From Serinus canaria (lineage: Eukaryota > Chordata > Aves > Passeriformes > Fringillidae), in the NCBI RefSeq assembly GCF_022539315.1, contig NC_066326.1:19422601-19486600 (forward strand): DNA of 64,000 nucleotides. Direction: 5' to 3'. Below are positions 11,946 through 23,856 of this stretch, one piece after another. Below the pieces are notes generated by a model. That model saw only the letters and a program-made list of their open reading frames with translations. It was not told the DNA's origin and did not search any database. Position 1 is the first letter of the stretch. Every line of letters begins with the position of its first letter. The translations under genes and the position numbers were made by a program.

Positions 11946-14900
11946 GCTGGGCCTTTATTCAATCCAGCTTCCTGCAGTTATTTTTCCCTATCCGTGGAGC
12001 CCCATGCCTGGGACTCTTCCCTGCAGCCCAGAGGCTGTGGTGCCCAGACAGCACAAAAGGAACTTTCTGTCATGGAGAGCTGCAGCAAGCACAGAGAACA
12101 CTGAAGAGACAGAGTGATGCCCTCCAGGAAGAAATCTGACAGAAAACATTATTAAAGCATCAAAACCCCACAGTTTAGGAGTATGCAAACCTCAGAGGGG
12201 AAGGGAAGTAACCTCAAATCCCTTCTTTTGGGCCATGGAGCTGCAGACACTGAGGATGCTTTGCACCAGTACCTCCTCTTCCTCTTACCCTCACTGTCAC
12301 CTCCTGGAGGCTCTGAGGATGCTGTGCTTAGTACCTGGCTCTCTGCGCTTCACCCAAAAAATCAGGAAAAAACTGAGAACTGATTGCTGCCACGCAGAGG
12401 AGCTCTGGGAATGTGTTCATTTCTCACTGCAACACAAACTCATCTGGAGAGGTTTCCAGTGCACACCCTCATGCTGGAGCTATCCCCCAAAACATGAACC
12501 CTTATCAGCACTCACATTTCTGCTGGGCATATCAAGGGTTACCCACAGGCACCTCAGGAAGCCAAGGGTGCTTTAAGGAACTGGAATACCTTGAAGGAGT
12601 AGTAAAGAAGTATCAATTTAATTACTGGTTTATAGAGAATTAATAATAGAATATGCTTGAATAGTCAAGTGTCAAAAGATCATTTTGACAACTTATCCAT
12701 GTATTTGTAATCATCTGCAGCCCTACACTCAGGTATTACATGCTAAGAGTGGCTTTGATTTTGTCACTCAGTGACTGAGACATCTGGCACACTTCATTTC
12801 CCTGACTCCATTTCTTCTGGGAAATTGTAAATCTTTTGACAGAAAGTGCCTGACAAATCTAGCTATTACTCCACACAAGTACCCTTAGCTTCCCCTGCTC
12901 TCTGAATAGAGTTTGGAAACTTTTCTTTCTGTAAACATAAATCAGATGCCTTCAGATTTTTCACACTGATTTATGGCATTATTTAATGAATTATAGCAGG
13001 AAACAAAAGAGAAGTTGTTTCAGAATATATTTTTACTACCAGTGACTTATGTTATTCACGTAGAATTGCCAAAGAAATCCATAAGGTCAACTAAACCCTT
13101 GCTGTATCACATAGGTTAATCTCCTGCTTTGGCAGTCAAGGAGAACCTGATTTTTCAAAACAAATCACTCAGAGTGCTCAGTTCACCATTACCAGTTGTA
13201 TTATTTTATTGTTCATGGTTCCTGACCACTTGGGTTAGGAGTCCACTGTAGTTTGCTTCAGATACTTTGGATTTTAATTCCAGTGTAATAGAGCAAACAA
13301 CGACACTGGGACTTGAAAATTAGCAACAGTGGAAGAACAGCTGAATCCAGCAGTGGACTGAGGAGAGTGTGGGGCAGAAGCTGCTGTTGGGTTCCCACTG
13401 GTTACAGTTTGTCATCAAAAGAAAATCCTCCCGCTCCCACTGGGACTGGGAAGAGCAGAGCCAGGCCTCGTGTTTTGGGATGAGAAGTGTTGAATCCACC
13501 TCTCTATCCAAAGCCTCCTCAAAGGGTGACCCCATCCTGCAGCACCCAGCCCTGCCCTGCTCCAAGCCCCAGCTGCAATCCCTGAGCCAAAGGGCCAGAA
13601 CCTGAATTCTGCATTCCTGGTGTGCCAAACATCCCCAGAGCCTTCACCAGCAGCTTGGCAGGCCCAGAATGGTGGAATAATTTTAACACAAGGGGTAATA
13701 AAGGACAAAGGCCACAACCTTGGTAGATCACAAGTGCTGGTGCCCCTTGGGGAGCAGGAAACAGACTAGAGAGGGTTTGGTTTAATCAGGATGTGCAGCC
13801 CTTTGTTTCTCATGCCATTAACCTTTGCACTTTTATGGTGCAAAGCCTCTGGGGGCAAAAGCCTCTTATAATAATGTTTCATTTAAATTTTATATTCCTT
13901 TGTATACCTGAAGTTACTAAATGCAATTCAGTTTAATATAAAGCACCTGAGTAAAGTCTGTCTCCAAGAAAATCTGTATTTACACTATTGTCCTCCCACC
14001 TCATAAAATAAAAACTCCAAAGAGAGGAGAGAACTTTCCTTTTCCTCTCTTTAACAACATCCTGAACTTTAAAATAGTTAAGTGATCCTCCATTTCCTGT
14101 GTAATCACTGGCACTAAATGAATTTATCCTTATACATCCTGAACACAAATTCCTATACTCATCTTAAAATAAAGGTTTTTGTGGTCTCTCATTTCCATCC
14201 TGCCATTTTTCTTTTCCCATAATAAGTCAAAACAAAGGACAGCAGAGTTTCTGCCTGTTTTCTCTTTATACATCTTTCCCTTCCTTGGGCTCCACATGCC
14301 TGACTGCAATTCCACAGCTCCTGCACATCCAGGTGCCTCTCCCTGATCTCTTTTGAAATTTCCTCTTTTTCCCATCCCCAGGGAAGTACAAAGGGATCGC
14401 AGCTTCTGGAATTAGCTCTGGTCCTAGACCAAAAATCTTCTGGTCTAGACCAAAAAAAGGAGAATTGAGGCTTAATTTAAGTGCATCATTCTGAGAATAT
14501 ATCCTCAATCTCACCCAGACAGCTGCTATTTGCTATTTAACAGCAACATTGGCTCCAAATTCTGCCTCCCCTGCCTGGGCCCTGCTCAGAGCCCTCCCTG
14601 CAGCCAGGGACACCCAGGGCTGAGGGCCCCTCTCAGTCTCCTCATCTGGTGTCACCCAAGCAGCTCTTTGAAACAAAGGACAAAATAAATAATAATTTTC
14701 AGAGGGACAAAATAAAAAACACATGTGCAAACCCTCCAAAACTAAGTTTTCTACCTGGCCCACAATGACTGGAAGGCGCTGCCTCATTTCATGGCTGAAA
14801 ACCTCCCTTTGAGGCAAGCCAAGAGCATAAAGGTGGCACATTTTAAATCCAAATTCTCTTTGTAACAGGGCACATCCCCCATGAAGCTGTGTTTCCTCTC

Positions 14901-16085
14901 TCTCGGGACAAACAAAATCCTCAGCCCCCTGAGGCTCCCAGGGGAGGGAGGAGAGCAGGTTCCACACTGAATGCTCATGGGGCTGAGGACTTGGGAACTA
15001 TTCCCCAGTTTGTTTCTGAGTTGGTTTGGATCCTTTCTACACAAAACACAACTGTACTGAATCTGGCCCTCTGGAGATGATGTTTGGAAGAATCTCCACA
15101 ACTCCAGCTTATATTTAATGTAATACAAAAGATAGTTTAAAATGAGCTCAGCACAGTACCTGCAGGGGAAAAGGCACCAGAAAACAAAGCCAGGAACTGG
15201 CACCATTTCAGCTCTGCCTTGGCTCTGCACAGCGAGGGAGCAGCAGGAGCAGCTGCCAGCTCTCAGCAGAGAATAACTGATGAAAAACTCCCAACTCCTC
15301 CTCATTACAGGCAGACTTTGTCACCACAGCAAAGTTCCAAGCTGCAAATCAAGTGTCACAGTGGCAGACACAAAAACCCAGGGACAATAGCTGCTAAATT
15401 CTGTCTCGTTTGTCCCTCCCACAGTCAAGATGCTTTTTGGCAAGTGGCTGATGTTTACTATTGACTCCTCTTTTGTGAAGCAGATGAGCAGCCCAAGGCA
15501 AGAATTAGAGTTTTAGAAGACTCAGGGAAGCAGGTGGAATATTTATAGCTTGTACCATCATTTCCAAGTGTTCCTGGCCCCTCTGATGTTAGCAGGGCTG
15601 CAGAGCAGGTCACAAAGGCTGTGATGCCCTGTTTCCCTGGCATTCAGCCTCCTCTGGATGTTCTCCTTTGTAACAGAAATCTTTTCTTCAATTTGCTCCC
15701 CAAGACTCAATGCCTAAAGAGGAGCTTGAGTGCCTCATGGTACAGCTGCTTTATTAAAACTTCTACCAAAACTCTCATCTGAAGGCAGAACAATTTATTG
15801 CCTCTCTTTGTTATTCTATTTCATCTGAAAGAATCCTGCCTGTAACCTGGATGTCACTGTCCTGACCCTACACTCACTGATGCATTTGGGATGGGATATT
15901 TTTGGCATGAGTCCATCATTTGAAAAAAACTGACCTTTGGCTTGAGGTCCTGCTTTTGGGAAGGGTCTCTTTTGCTTTTCCATGCTGCAGGGCTGCATTA
16001 AGGTGGGGATGGCATCACTGGTCCCTGCACTGCAGCCCCTGGTGTCCCAGTTTGGATGCAGCCATGTTTATCCAGAAAAACCCAC
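11946..16085. other. Intergenic DNA without a supported gene
   Basis: No recognisable exons or RNA genes. The part 12,640-13,310 is AT-rich and repeat-free. ORFs around 13.3-13.7 kb and 14.5-15.3 kb overlap on both strands with no family signal. Confidence 0.45.
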
Positions 16086-16089
16086 AACA

Positions 16090-16858
16090 AGACCATGATC
16101 TGTTGGGAAGGATGAAAGTTTGACAAGAAAGTCTCACAGCTATGTGTGTGCTTAGCAGAAAGATTTTTAAATGTAGAATCTGAAGAAGGAATAGAGATGG
16201 AAGCAAGTTTTGATATAGAAGAAAAGAATTGCTGAGCCAGTCTGACTGGATAACCAAGGAGGCAAAGGCTGTGTGAGTTAGAAGGGGTTTTATGGCTTAG
16301 AGCAAAGGATAAACCCACCCCAAACAAGAAGGTGTTTGTACCAAGCAGGAAGAGAGCACAGGCAAACAAGGCAGCAAATGTGGCAAGGAGAAAAAAGGGC
16401 TCAGAATTTTCCACTGCAAGAAAACTGAAAAACAACTTCTAGCTGAAACTGTAATGTGCTGACTGTGAGTGACTGGAGAACAGTGACATGAATATGCTAA
16501 TGATAGTAGGTATGACAGGCTATAGGTAATAGTTAAGGTATAGATTGGTTCTACTGTATGAAGATGCTCAGCAAAGAGAAGTATAGAATGCAATGTAACC
16601 AAACCAAAGGGTCTCCAGGCCTGCCTGCAGCTGGAGCTGACAGCTGTGGGCACAGCTCTGTCACCCACCCACAACTCTGGACTGCTGCAACGACTTGGGT
16701 GGAATAAACTGCATTTTGGATACAATAAACTGCATTTTGTATACAACAATCTGCATTTTGGATGCAAGAAACTACATTTTGTATACAAGAAACTGCATTT
16801 TGGAGAGCTGCCTGAAGTCCTGCATCCCTCATTTCGGCTCTTACAACGATCCAGGAAT
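16090..16858 (+). mobile_element. Probable ERV LTR with expanded 21 bp repeats around its poly(A) signal
   Basis: About 770 bp of sequence unlike its surroundings. Near its 3' end AATAAA appears at 16703 and again at 16724 inside a 21 bp tandem repeat. A U5-like end follows, CTCATTTCGGCTCTTACAAC. There is no coding region and no second LTR nearby. The left edge is uncertain (16,090-16,150). ORFs on the opposite strand with a YTKCSLL-like heptad are only translations of the 21 bp repeat. Confidence 0.55.
16703..16807 (+). repeat. 21 bp tandem repeat, five copies
   Basis: Five head-to-tail units of the pattern AATAAACTGCATTTTGGATAC. Odd units have TTGGA and even units TTGTA, so the array is really built of a 42 bp dimer. 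Units one and two keep AATAAA; later ones have AACAAT or AAGAAA. Confidence 0.92.
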
Positions 16859-16859
16859 G

Positions 16860-18190
16860 AGTTGTCCCTGGTGCTGCAGCACTGTCAGCAGCTGCCAGGC
16901 TCTGCTGCTCTCTGGCTGGGGCTGGTTTGTGCCAGCAGAGGGGCAGACAGACTGACAGAGCCGGGTGGGTGCTGAATGCTCAGCCCCAGCAGGGCTGGCT
17001 GTGCTGGCAGTGCCAGCTGTGGGAGGCCCCCCCTGGGTCTGGGCAGCCCCAGCAGCCAGCAGGGCAGTGCCAGCTGGGCAGTCAGCCACAGCTGGGCACA
17101 TCTGGTGCCTCAGACCCTGGCAGCTGTGAGTCTGCTCCCTGCCTGTGAATCAGCAATTTCCATTGAGGAGGATTCTCCCAGCCAGGCTGGATTCCCCTCC
17201 CTCCAACACTCCCTGCCTCAGCTGCTGCACCGAGGGGCTGCATTTCAATTCCTCTCAGCTCTTCACTTCCCAGTGAGCGGCCTGATGTGCAGGAGAGCAG
17301 TGCTGTCATTTTTTATGTTCTTGACATTCTCTGATAGGCTGCTATCAAGGCAGGCCATACATTTCTAAAGATACAGGGCTGGTTTGATCTCCTTCCAGTG
17401 TTTATCATTAGGAAAGTGAAGTTAGGAAGAAACTTCCACAATTCTGACACGTACCAAAAAATTAATCAAAACCAAAGCATGCAACATTTACACCCAAAAT
17501 CAAAACATAGGAAATATAAGACCCCAGAAAACTACGTTGAGGAAATGTCTGGATAAACATCTGGAAATGAACATGGACAGGATGATGCTTTCACTTGAAA
17601 CAGCTCAATCAGAATCGATGAAAACATTTCCATTGATTTCAGTGAGAAATTAATTAGAATTGCAGCAGCTTTGTACAGGACTCTACAGCTAACTGAGGCC
17701 AAGAGGTTGCTGTTGTGTGCTGACCCGTGTAGAATTGTGGGTTACAAATATGCAATAATTATTATTGTATGCATGGGAAATATAGATTATTATATAATTA
17801 GTATCAGGGTGCAGATCAGAACATGAAACCTACTTCTACCTCAGAAAACCTTTTTATTCTGCTCTGTTCACTCCTTCACAGGGGACAGGAGAGTGTGGCT
17901 CTTTCACTTCCCAAATCTCAGATGTAAAAACAAATCCCAGGCTCTTGGTTCCAAAGCTCAGAAACACTCTGCTCTAAGAGCAGGAAGGCAAGAGCCACAG
18001 AAGGTTAATAATTCATAAGAAATGGTTCAGTGCATGAGCAGTGTTTATGCACATTGTACCTGAAGGAAGGAGACACCCAGGATCTTCCCACAGCTCTGGG
18101 TTTATGTGACGAGTCCAGACACGGACTTGGGAATGTTGTGTTGTGGAAATGTCAGTGATTAACTACAATAAAATTCAAATGTGAAGGGAC
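16860..18190. other. Intergenic DNA without a supported gene
   Basis: A GC-richer stretch to about 17,300 with overlapping chance ORFs, then AT-rich repeat-free sequence. No exon or RNA gene recognised. Confidence 0.45.
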
Positions 18191-18195
18191 TGTTC

Positions 18196-18328
18196 TGTCC
18201 CAGGCCAGGCTGGACAGGGCGTGGAGCAGCCTGGGGCAGTGGGAGCTGTCCCTGCCATGGCAGGGCTGGCACTGGATGGGCTTTGGGGTCCCTCCCAACA
18301 CAAACCAGTCTGGGATTCTGTGAGTGAG
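18196..18328 (+). repeat. CR1 LINE 3' end fragment, sense
   Basis: Contains CCAGGCTGGACAGGGCGTGG, TGTCCCTGCCATGGCAGGG and GGTCCCTCCCAACACAAACC, ending in GGGATTCTGTGAG, the diverged CR1 terminal octamer repeat. Confidence 0.9.
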
Positions 18329-18329
18329 G

Positions 18330-19335
18330 GTGCTTCTCTCAAAAACACCCAGCTCTTTTAAGGCTCTGCCTGAGCTGTGTGGGCACAGTGGTAGGACAGG
18401 AGCAGAGGGACAAAGCTCATGGATTGGCAGTTCCAGTCTTGATTGATGAGGAATTCCCTCACTGATTCCCAAAATAAATATGCTCTGCCTGAGAAGCACC
18501 TTGATTTCTAGTCACCTACCTTCATCACTTTCATTTCTAGCTCTTTTCACTGAGATACTAATGAGCAAACTACATTTTGCTTCATGCATTATAGATGCTT
18601 TAATGTTACTAAAATAAAACTCTACACAAAAAAAAAAAAAAAATTGCAAATGGGAAATACCAAATTATGAGTAAGTGTTCACAGAACACGGTGGGGAAAA
18701 ATAGATCTGGAGTTTCTGGCAGCTCAGAGTAAAGCATCTGATGGCAGACTGTGTAAAGAGGAGATCCATACTCATGAAATAAGAAGCAATTATTCCCTGT
18801 TTTATTCCCTGTTTACTTGGTGGAGGAAGGGCCTCATTTGGAGTGCTCCATCTGGGGTTTGGCTGTGGCAGAAATCCTGCACTGCTTAAAACATGCACTG
18901 GGAATCCTAACCAAGGAGAGGGCCTGGGCTGTGCTGGAAGAACCAAGAACACCAACACCACCTTTTCCAAGCATTCAGTAAATGCAATATTGGTTGTTCT
19001 ACATGACAGTTTTGTGTCATAGAAGAAAACACCAGGTGGATTCAAGGCCAGCCCCAACCCCTCCAAACCAGAAAACTCACCTCCCTTCTTCACCTGCCTA
19101 TCCATGATCTAAGCAGAGCCAGGGACACTTCAGGGTTCCAGGAAATCTGGGACACCCATGAGACCTGCTGCTGCCTGGGGGTGCTCCAGCAGTGGGCAAT
19201 CCCACACTCCTTGTCCACAGCCTTTGAGACTAAGCCTAAATAAAGCATCTCTAAAGAGCAGTCTAGCTTTACCTTCTCCTCCTCTGCATGGCAAGCAGAG
19301 CTAAGTGATCATTCATGGTCTCTACAGCCCTGATG
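18330..19335. other. Intergenic DNA without a supported gene
   Basis: An A15 run at about 18628-18643 may be the tail of a decayed retroposon. Nothing else recognisable. Confidence 0.4.
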
Positions 19336-19440
19336 TTTATAGAATCATAGAACCATTAAAGCTGGAAAAGCTCTCCAAGATGATCAACACCAACCTTTAG
19401 CCCAGCACTTCCAGCTCCAGATCCAGTCCAACCTAGATGA
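19336..19440 (-). repeat. CR1 LINE fragment, antisense
   Basis: The plus strand starts TAGAATCATAGAACCATTAA, then GCTGGAAAAGCTCTCCAAGA and ATCAACACCAACCTT, the reverse complement of a CR1 3' end. Confidence 0.85.
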
Positions 19441-21907
19441 ACCAAAATTATGATTATGGAACCCCTAGCAGAAATTTGTCATGGATGAAAAGGAAGATAA
19501 TTGCAAATCAAACAGAAAAACTAATGAAGGTTATATTACATTAATCCTAAATAAGTGGAGAAAAGGCCATTCACAGCAGAACTTGATGTGGCAGCCCCAA
19601 GGAGATCAGCGAGTGCTGACACATCCTTTGGCTTTAACATCCTGAGGAGGACACAAGTCCTTCCTCCCCTGCAAGGAAAAGCTTCCATATAAACAGAGCC
19701 CTCAGGCAGTGAGCACCACCTGGCTGTTCTGCAGTCCCAGCTCCCAGCAGAGTGCACAGGGTCTCTCTGAGGCTGCTGGCACTCTGGGGGCTGCGTGTTG
19801 GCGCTCCAGGTGCATCTGCACAGCCTGAACTTCCCCTAACCTTAAAAAAGATTCAATGCACTTATTAGCAGAATAATTCTAAAGTTCAAAGAACAACAAA
19901 TACCAATTCATCCTACTGGCTTTCTAAATACCTTGTAATTAAGATTATTTGTTCCTTGCATGCTTACAGAGCAGCTCTGAGCAGTGATCAGGAAGAGGCA
20001 GGGGATATTTCCCCTGTAAGGCTCAGGGCTGTTAGCACAGCACCAGGATGTGCTGGCACAGGGACAGCACAGCAACAATGAGCATTCCTGACAGTGGGAC
20101 TGACACTGTGGGCTGGGGTGGCATGCAGGGAAATGTCCCCAGTGCAAATCACCCACCAGAAAGCTGCAGCAAGTTGTCCCCAAGGGTTGTACCTTTGCTA
20201 GCAGAGCAAAAAAAAAAAAAAGGGAACCCCAAAGTTAAACTGTGGTTCAACACCCTGCAGGTGATTGTGTTTGCAAACCAGTCACTTGTGTCTTGTCTTG
20301 CTAAGCCCAGCTGGATGGGGGGCACCAAAGGAGAACTTCCTCTGGTGCTCACAAGGCTGAGCCTCCTGAGCAAAAGTTCTCTCCAGACATTCAGGTGCTG
20401 CCTGTGAATAAATTTGGGTAACAGCAGCCCTTCCCTCTTTCCAAGGAGGATCTCAGCTGCCTTCTCTCCATAAAGGGAACAGGACAGCTTCATCAGCTTC
20501 CTTTGCATCACTGCCAGAGACTGGGAAGCAATTCCTACATCCACATGGATTCAGCTCTTTGCTTGCTGGGATGGCATTTTGCACCTCCCCAGTTTGCCCA
20601 GTTCAGTGTACAGTTATGCCTCCTAGACCAGAGAACATGGCCTATATCCCTGCAGCCTGAGACTGACCCCTGAGAGTATTTCTGGAAATGGGAGTTTTAA
20701 CTGTTTTGTGTCCCAAGGTCACAGCATTTAGTTTGAAACACTTTTCGTCAACTGGTCCAGAATTCCATTTATTTTTTTAAAATTGTTTTCTCTTCATATT
20801 ATCATTTCTATGCAGGGCTCTAAAACTTATTTTGTGAGATTCCAACCTGGAGGTTTTATCACTGACTTACAATGAGCCAGACTTTTACCCTTCATTTAAG
20901 GTTACTTTATCTGTGCCTGGGTATTTACAGCATCCATGTGGGAAGCAAATATTTTCTGTCAGGGCCCTTTTCAGCAGGTCTCCCCAGTGCTGGAATTATT
21001 TCCAAGGTTAGCAGAGATAACAACTCCCAATCTAACAATAACAAGGCAGGCTGGAGCTGCTGGCAGTGTCTGCAGGGCACAGCCAGGCTCTGGAGCTCGG
21101 TGCTGCTCTTTGTTTGCAGCCTGTCCCTGCTGCCTGCAGCCTGCTCTGTATGACACAGATTTGTGTGTGGAGCTGCTGGGCCATGCTGTGTCTGCACATC
21201 AGACACACACACACTGCTGGGATTTGTCAGCAGCAGTTCCAAGGATGGGGTTTTGTGTCATGGTGGGTCAGAACCAGGTGTCCCACACAGACCCAGGGAC
21301 CTGAGCTGGCAGCCAAGCTGAGGAGGTGCCACAGCCCAGCACAGAATGCCCCCAGACCACAGCCACGAGAGCAGCACTGGTGACACTGCCCTGCCTGACA
21401 GGGACAGCAGCTCTCACCTCCCTTCTGGCAGGAGGTTCAGGTGGGACACCAGAAACCAACCCTGAATAATCCAAATTCTGGACAGAATTCTGTATTTCCA
21501 GTCAGAATAACCTCCACAAGAATTTTAACAAAGCACAGCTGATGTGGGTTTGTTATCTGTTGGGAACACTGTCACTCTCAGCAGTGAAATCAGAGCCCAA
21601 CTTCCTCCTCCTTGCCACTGTCACCCTGGTTCTGTGGGGAGAGCTGGCACTTCCAGCACCAGCCTGTGCACCCAGCATGTGGCACAGGCTGGAAATGCAG
21701 AGATCCTGGGCACCAAAGACTGAAAAGAGTTTACCTGGATCTCCTTTTTAACATCCACCAGACTGGGGAAAACACACCAGGTACATCCTCATTGAAATTA
21801 TTGCTAACATTGACCCTACTCCCCACACACTGGGGATCCTTTTCAATCCCTTCTCTTCCCTCTGGGCAGACACTTTGTTCTGCAGACAAGGCTGCTGAAA
21901 TCTGTAC

Positions 21908-22062
21908 ATTGCCATTATTATTCATGATTATATTATTATAACAATAGTTATTATAGTATTATTATAGTAACATATAACAATATTATGTGATATTATATTT
22001 TATATATAATAATATTAAATATGATTATTATTATGGTATTATTATTATTAATACCATTCCAG
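21908..22062. repeat. AT-rich imperfect (TTA)/(TATTA) simple repeat
   Basis: About 155 bases that are nearly all A/T, with many ATTATT and TATATAATAAT units and only scattered G or C. Probably a decayed trinucleotide array. Confidence 0.85.
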
Positions 22063-22322
22063 GATTTATCTATGTTTTGATTTTTTTTACTGCTGTGGTG
22101 TTGTCCTCTCATCCAAATGGGGGAAAAAAAAGTGCACAGACAAAACCCCAACTCCAGCCTGTCCTCCCCCCTGGCTGCCTGCAGCGGGGAAGGGATGCTG
22201 GGTCAGAGCTGTTATGTAAGAGCTGCTTGCTGGGATTTTCTGGGCTGTGCCCTGGCCTGCAGTGCTCTCCAGCTGGAAGCAGCTCCTGTGCCTGTCCCTG
22301 GGCACAGGGCTGGGAGCAGGGG

Positions 22323-22368
22323 CTGCCATTGTCCCCTCTGAGCCAGCCCTGCCATTGTCCCCTCTGGG
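22323..22368 (+). repeat. Short tandem duplication
   Basis: TGCCATTGTCCCCTCTG occurs twice, about 27 bases apart, in GC-rich sequence. Confidence 0.75.
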
Positions 22369-23597
22369 CTCCTGCTGCAGGAGCAGCCCTGGGCAGGGAG
22401 TCTCCCCTGGGGCTCAGCTCCCATCCCTCCTCCACTGCCCAGGAACTGTTGTCTGCAGACCCCAGCAGGTGATGGCAGCCTGAGGAACCTGCCCACCACC
22501 CCCCAGCCAGGCAATGCCTCTTCTCACTGCTTAAATCATAAAAAATGCCATTTCAATAAAATATTTTACAGGCAACAGGAGGAACACTCTGTTTTCAGTG
22601 ATGACTTCAGTACCAGCTACAGACTGAGCTTTGTGCAGCTCTGCTTCTCTCATTATTTAACTATATTGCTTTATTCTGGCCTAATTATAATTGCCTACAT
22701 TTTTAAAAAATAATAATAACAAAACTTTGTCCTGCTTTTTCCCTGTAGTCCACCAGATAGCAATTTTCTGCTGGATTAAACATCTCAATATCCTTTAGGA
22801 ATATGTACACATCAACTAATTATTAGAAAAAAAGATTTGTTTTTTGGGCTTTAAACATAGCAGGAGGCTTTTGAATTACAGACTAAAATTTTAGGCAATT
22901 AAAAAAATTTTTCATAGATCTCCTTCTCTTCCCAAAGCCCTGATCTAGTGCATAAGAGCAGCATGCTGAAAAGCGGATGCATTTGAGCAGAAAAACTTTA
23001 AATGGAACTAATTAACCAGGCATAATTTTAGATATATATTGAAGTTCTTGGATGAATCAGGCACAACATTTTTGGTTTCTAAATCTAAAAAAATGGGGAA
23101 GAAGCCAGCAGAAAGTAAACACATATACCAGTTTATCCCAGATAAGTTTTGATGTTTAAATGGCTCAATACTTAAATTTCATTGTGAAAAGCTGTCAAAA
23201 ATCAGATGTAGAAACATATTTTCATTTGAAATACACAATGCTGCTGCAGTGAGCCCAGTGGAAGCAGATTCCCACTTCCATGGGAAATGAGCTGCCCTGG
23301 ATGAGCAGTGAGACACTGGAGCATGTGGAACAGTAAGGACAGATCAACACCAACTTCCCCAGGAGCTGCTGAGGCTCAGCTGCAGGAGCAGCTCTGGGGC
23401 TCTGGCTCTGCCCTGCCCGCTGTGCCAGGCTGAGCTGCAGGGAGTGAAACGCCCCTGGAGTGCCCTGGGCACAGAGTCCAGCAGGACCTGCTCTTCCTGG
23501 GCCCTGCACAGCTCAGCAGGAGGAAAGGGGCATTTTGCCTGGCTCCTGGAAGAGTGTTCAAATGGTCAGAAGGGCTAGAAAATAAAAATAAATTCTA

Positions 23598-23656
23598 AAA
23601 ATTTTATTATTATTATTATCATCATCACCACCATCATTATAATTATTATTATATGG
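23598..23656 (+). repeat. Trinucleotide repeat (ATT)n with ATC/ACC variants
   Basis: TTTTATTATTATTATTATC continues through CATCATCACCACCATC and back to ATTATTATTATT. Confidence 0.9.
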
Positions 23657-23758
23657 CCAGGCACAGCAAGCAGGCAGTGCCAGAGCTCCAGGGCTGCTCC
23701 TGGAGCTGAACTTATGCAGTTCCACATGGAAGTTGGTGTTTAATTTGTAATAATAATT

Positions 23759-23856
23759 TTTATTTTTATTTTATTTTATTTTATTTCACTTCATTTCATT
23801 TCATTTCATTTCATTTCATTTATTTTAATTTTTCTTTCATTTCATTTCATTTTAAA
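23759..23856 (+). repeat. Pentanucleotide array: (TTTTA)n followed by (TTTCA)n
   Basis: About 98 bases. The left part is four TTTTA-type units. It then switches to at least seven TTTCA units, is interrupted by TTTATTTTAATTTTTC, and returns to three TTTCA units. Confidence 0.92.

Noticed and set aside
15998..16788. Minus-strand ORFs of 145 and 163 codons with repeated YTKCSLL-like units
   Set aside because: They are antisense translations of the LTR-like element and its 21 bp array, not a repeat protein gene.
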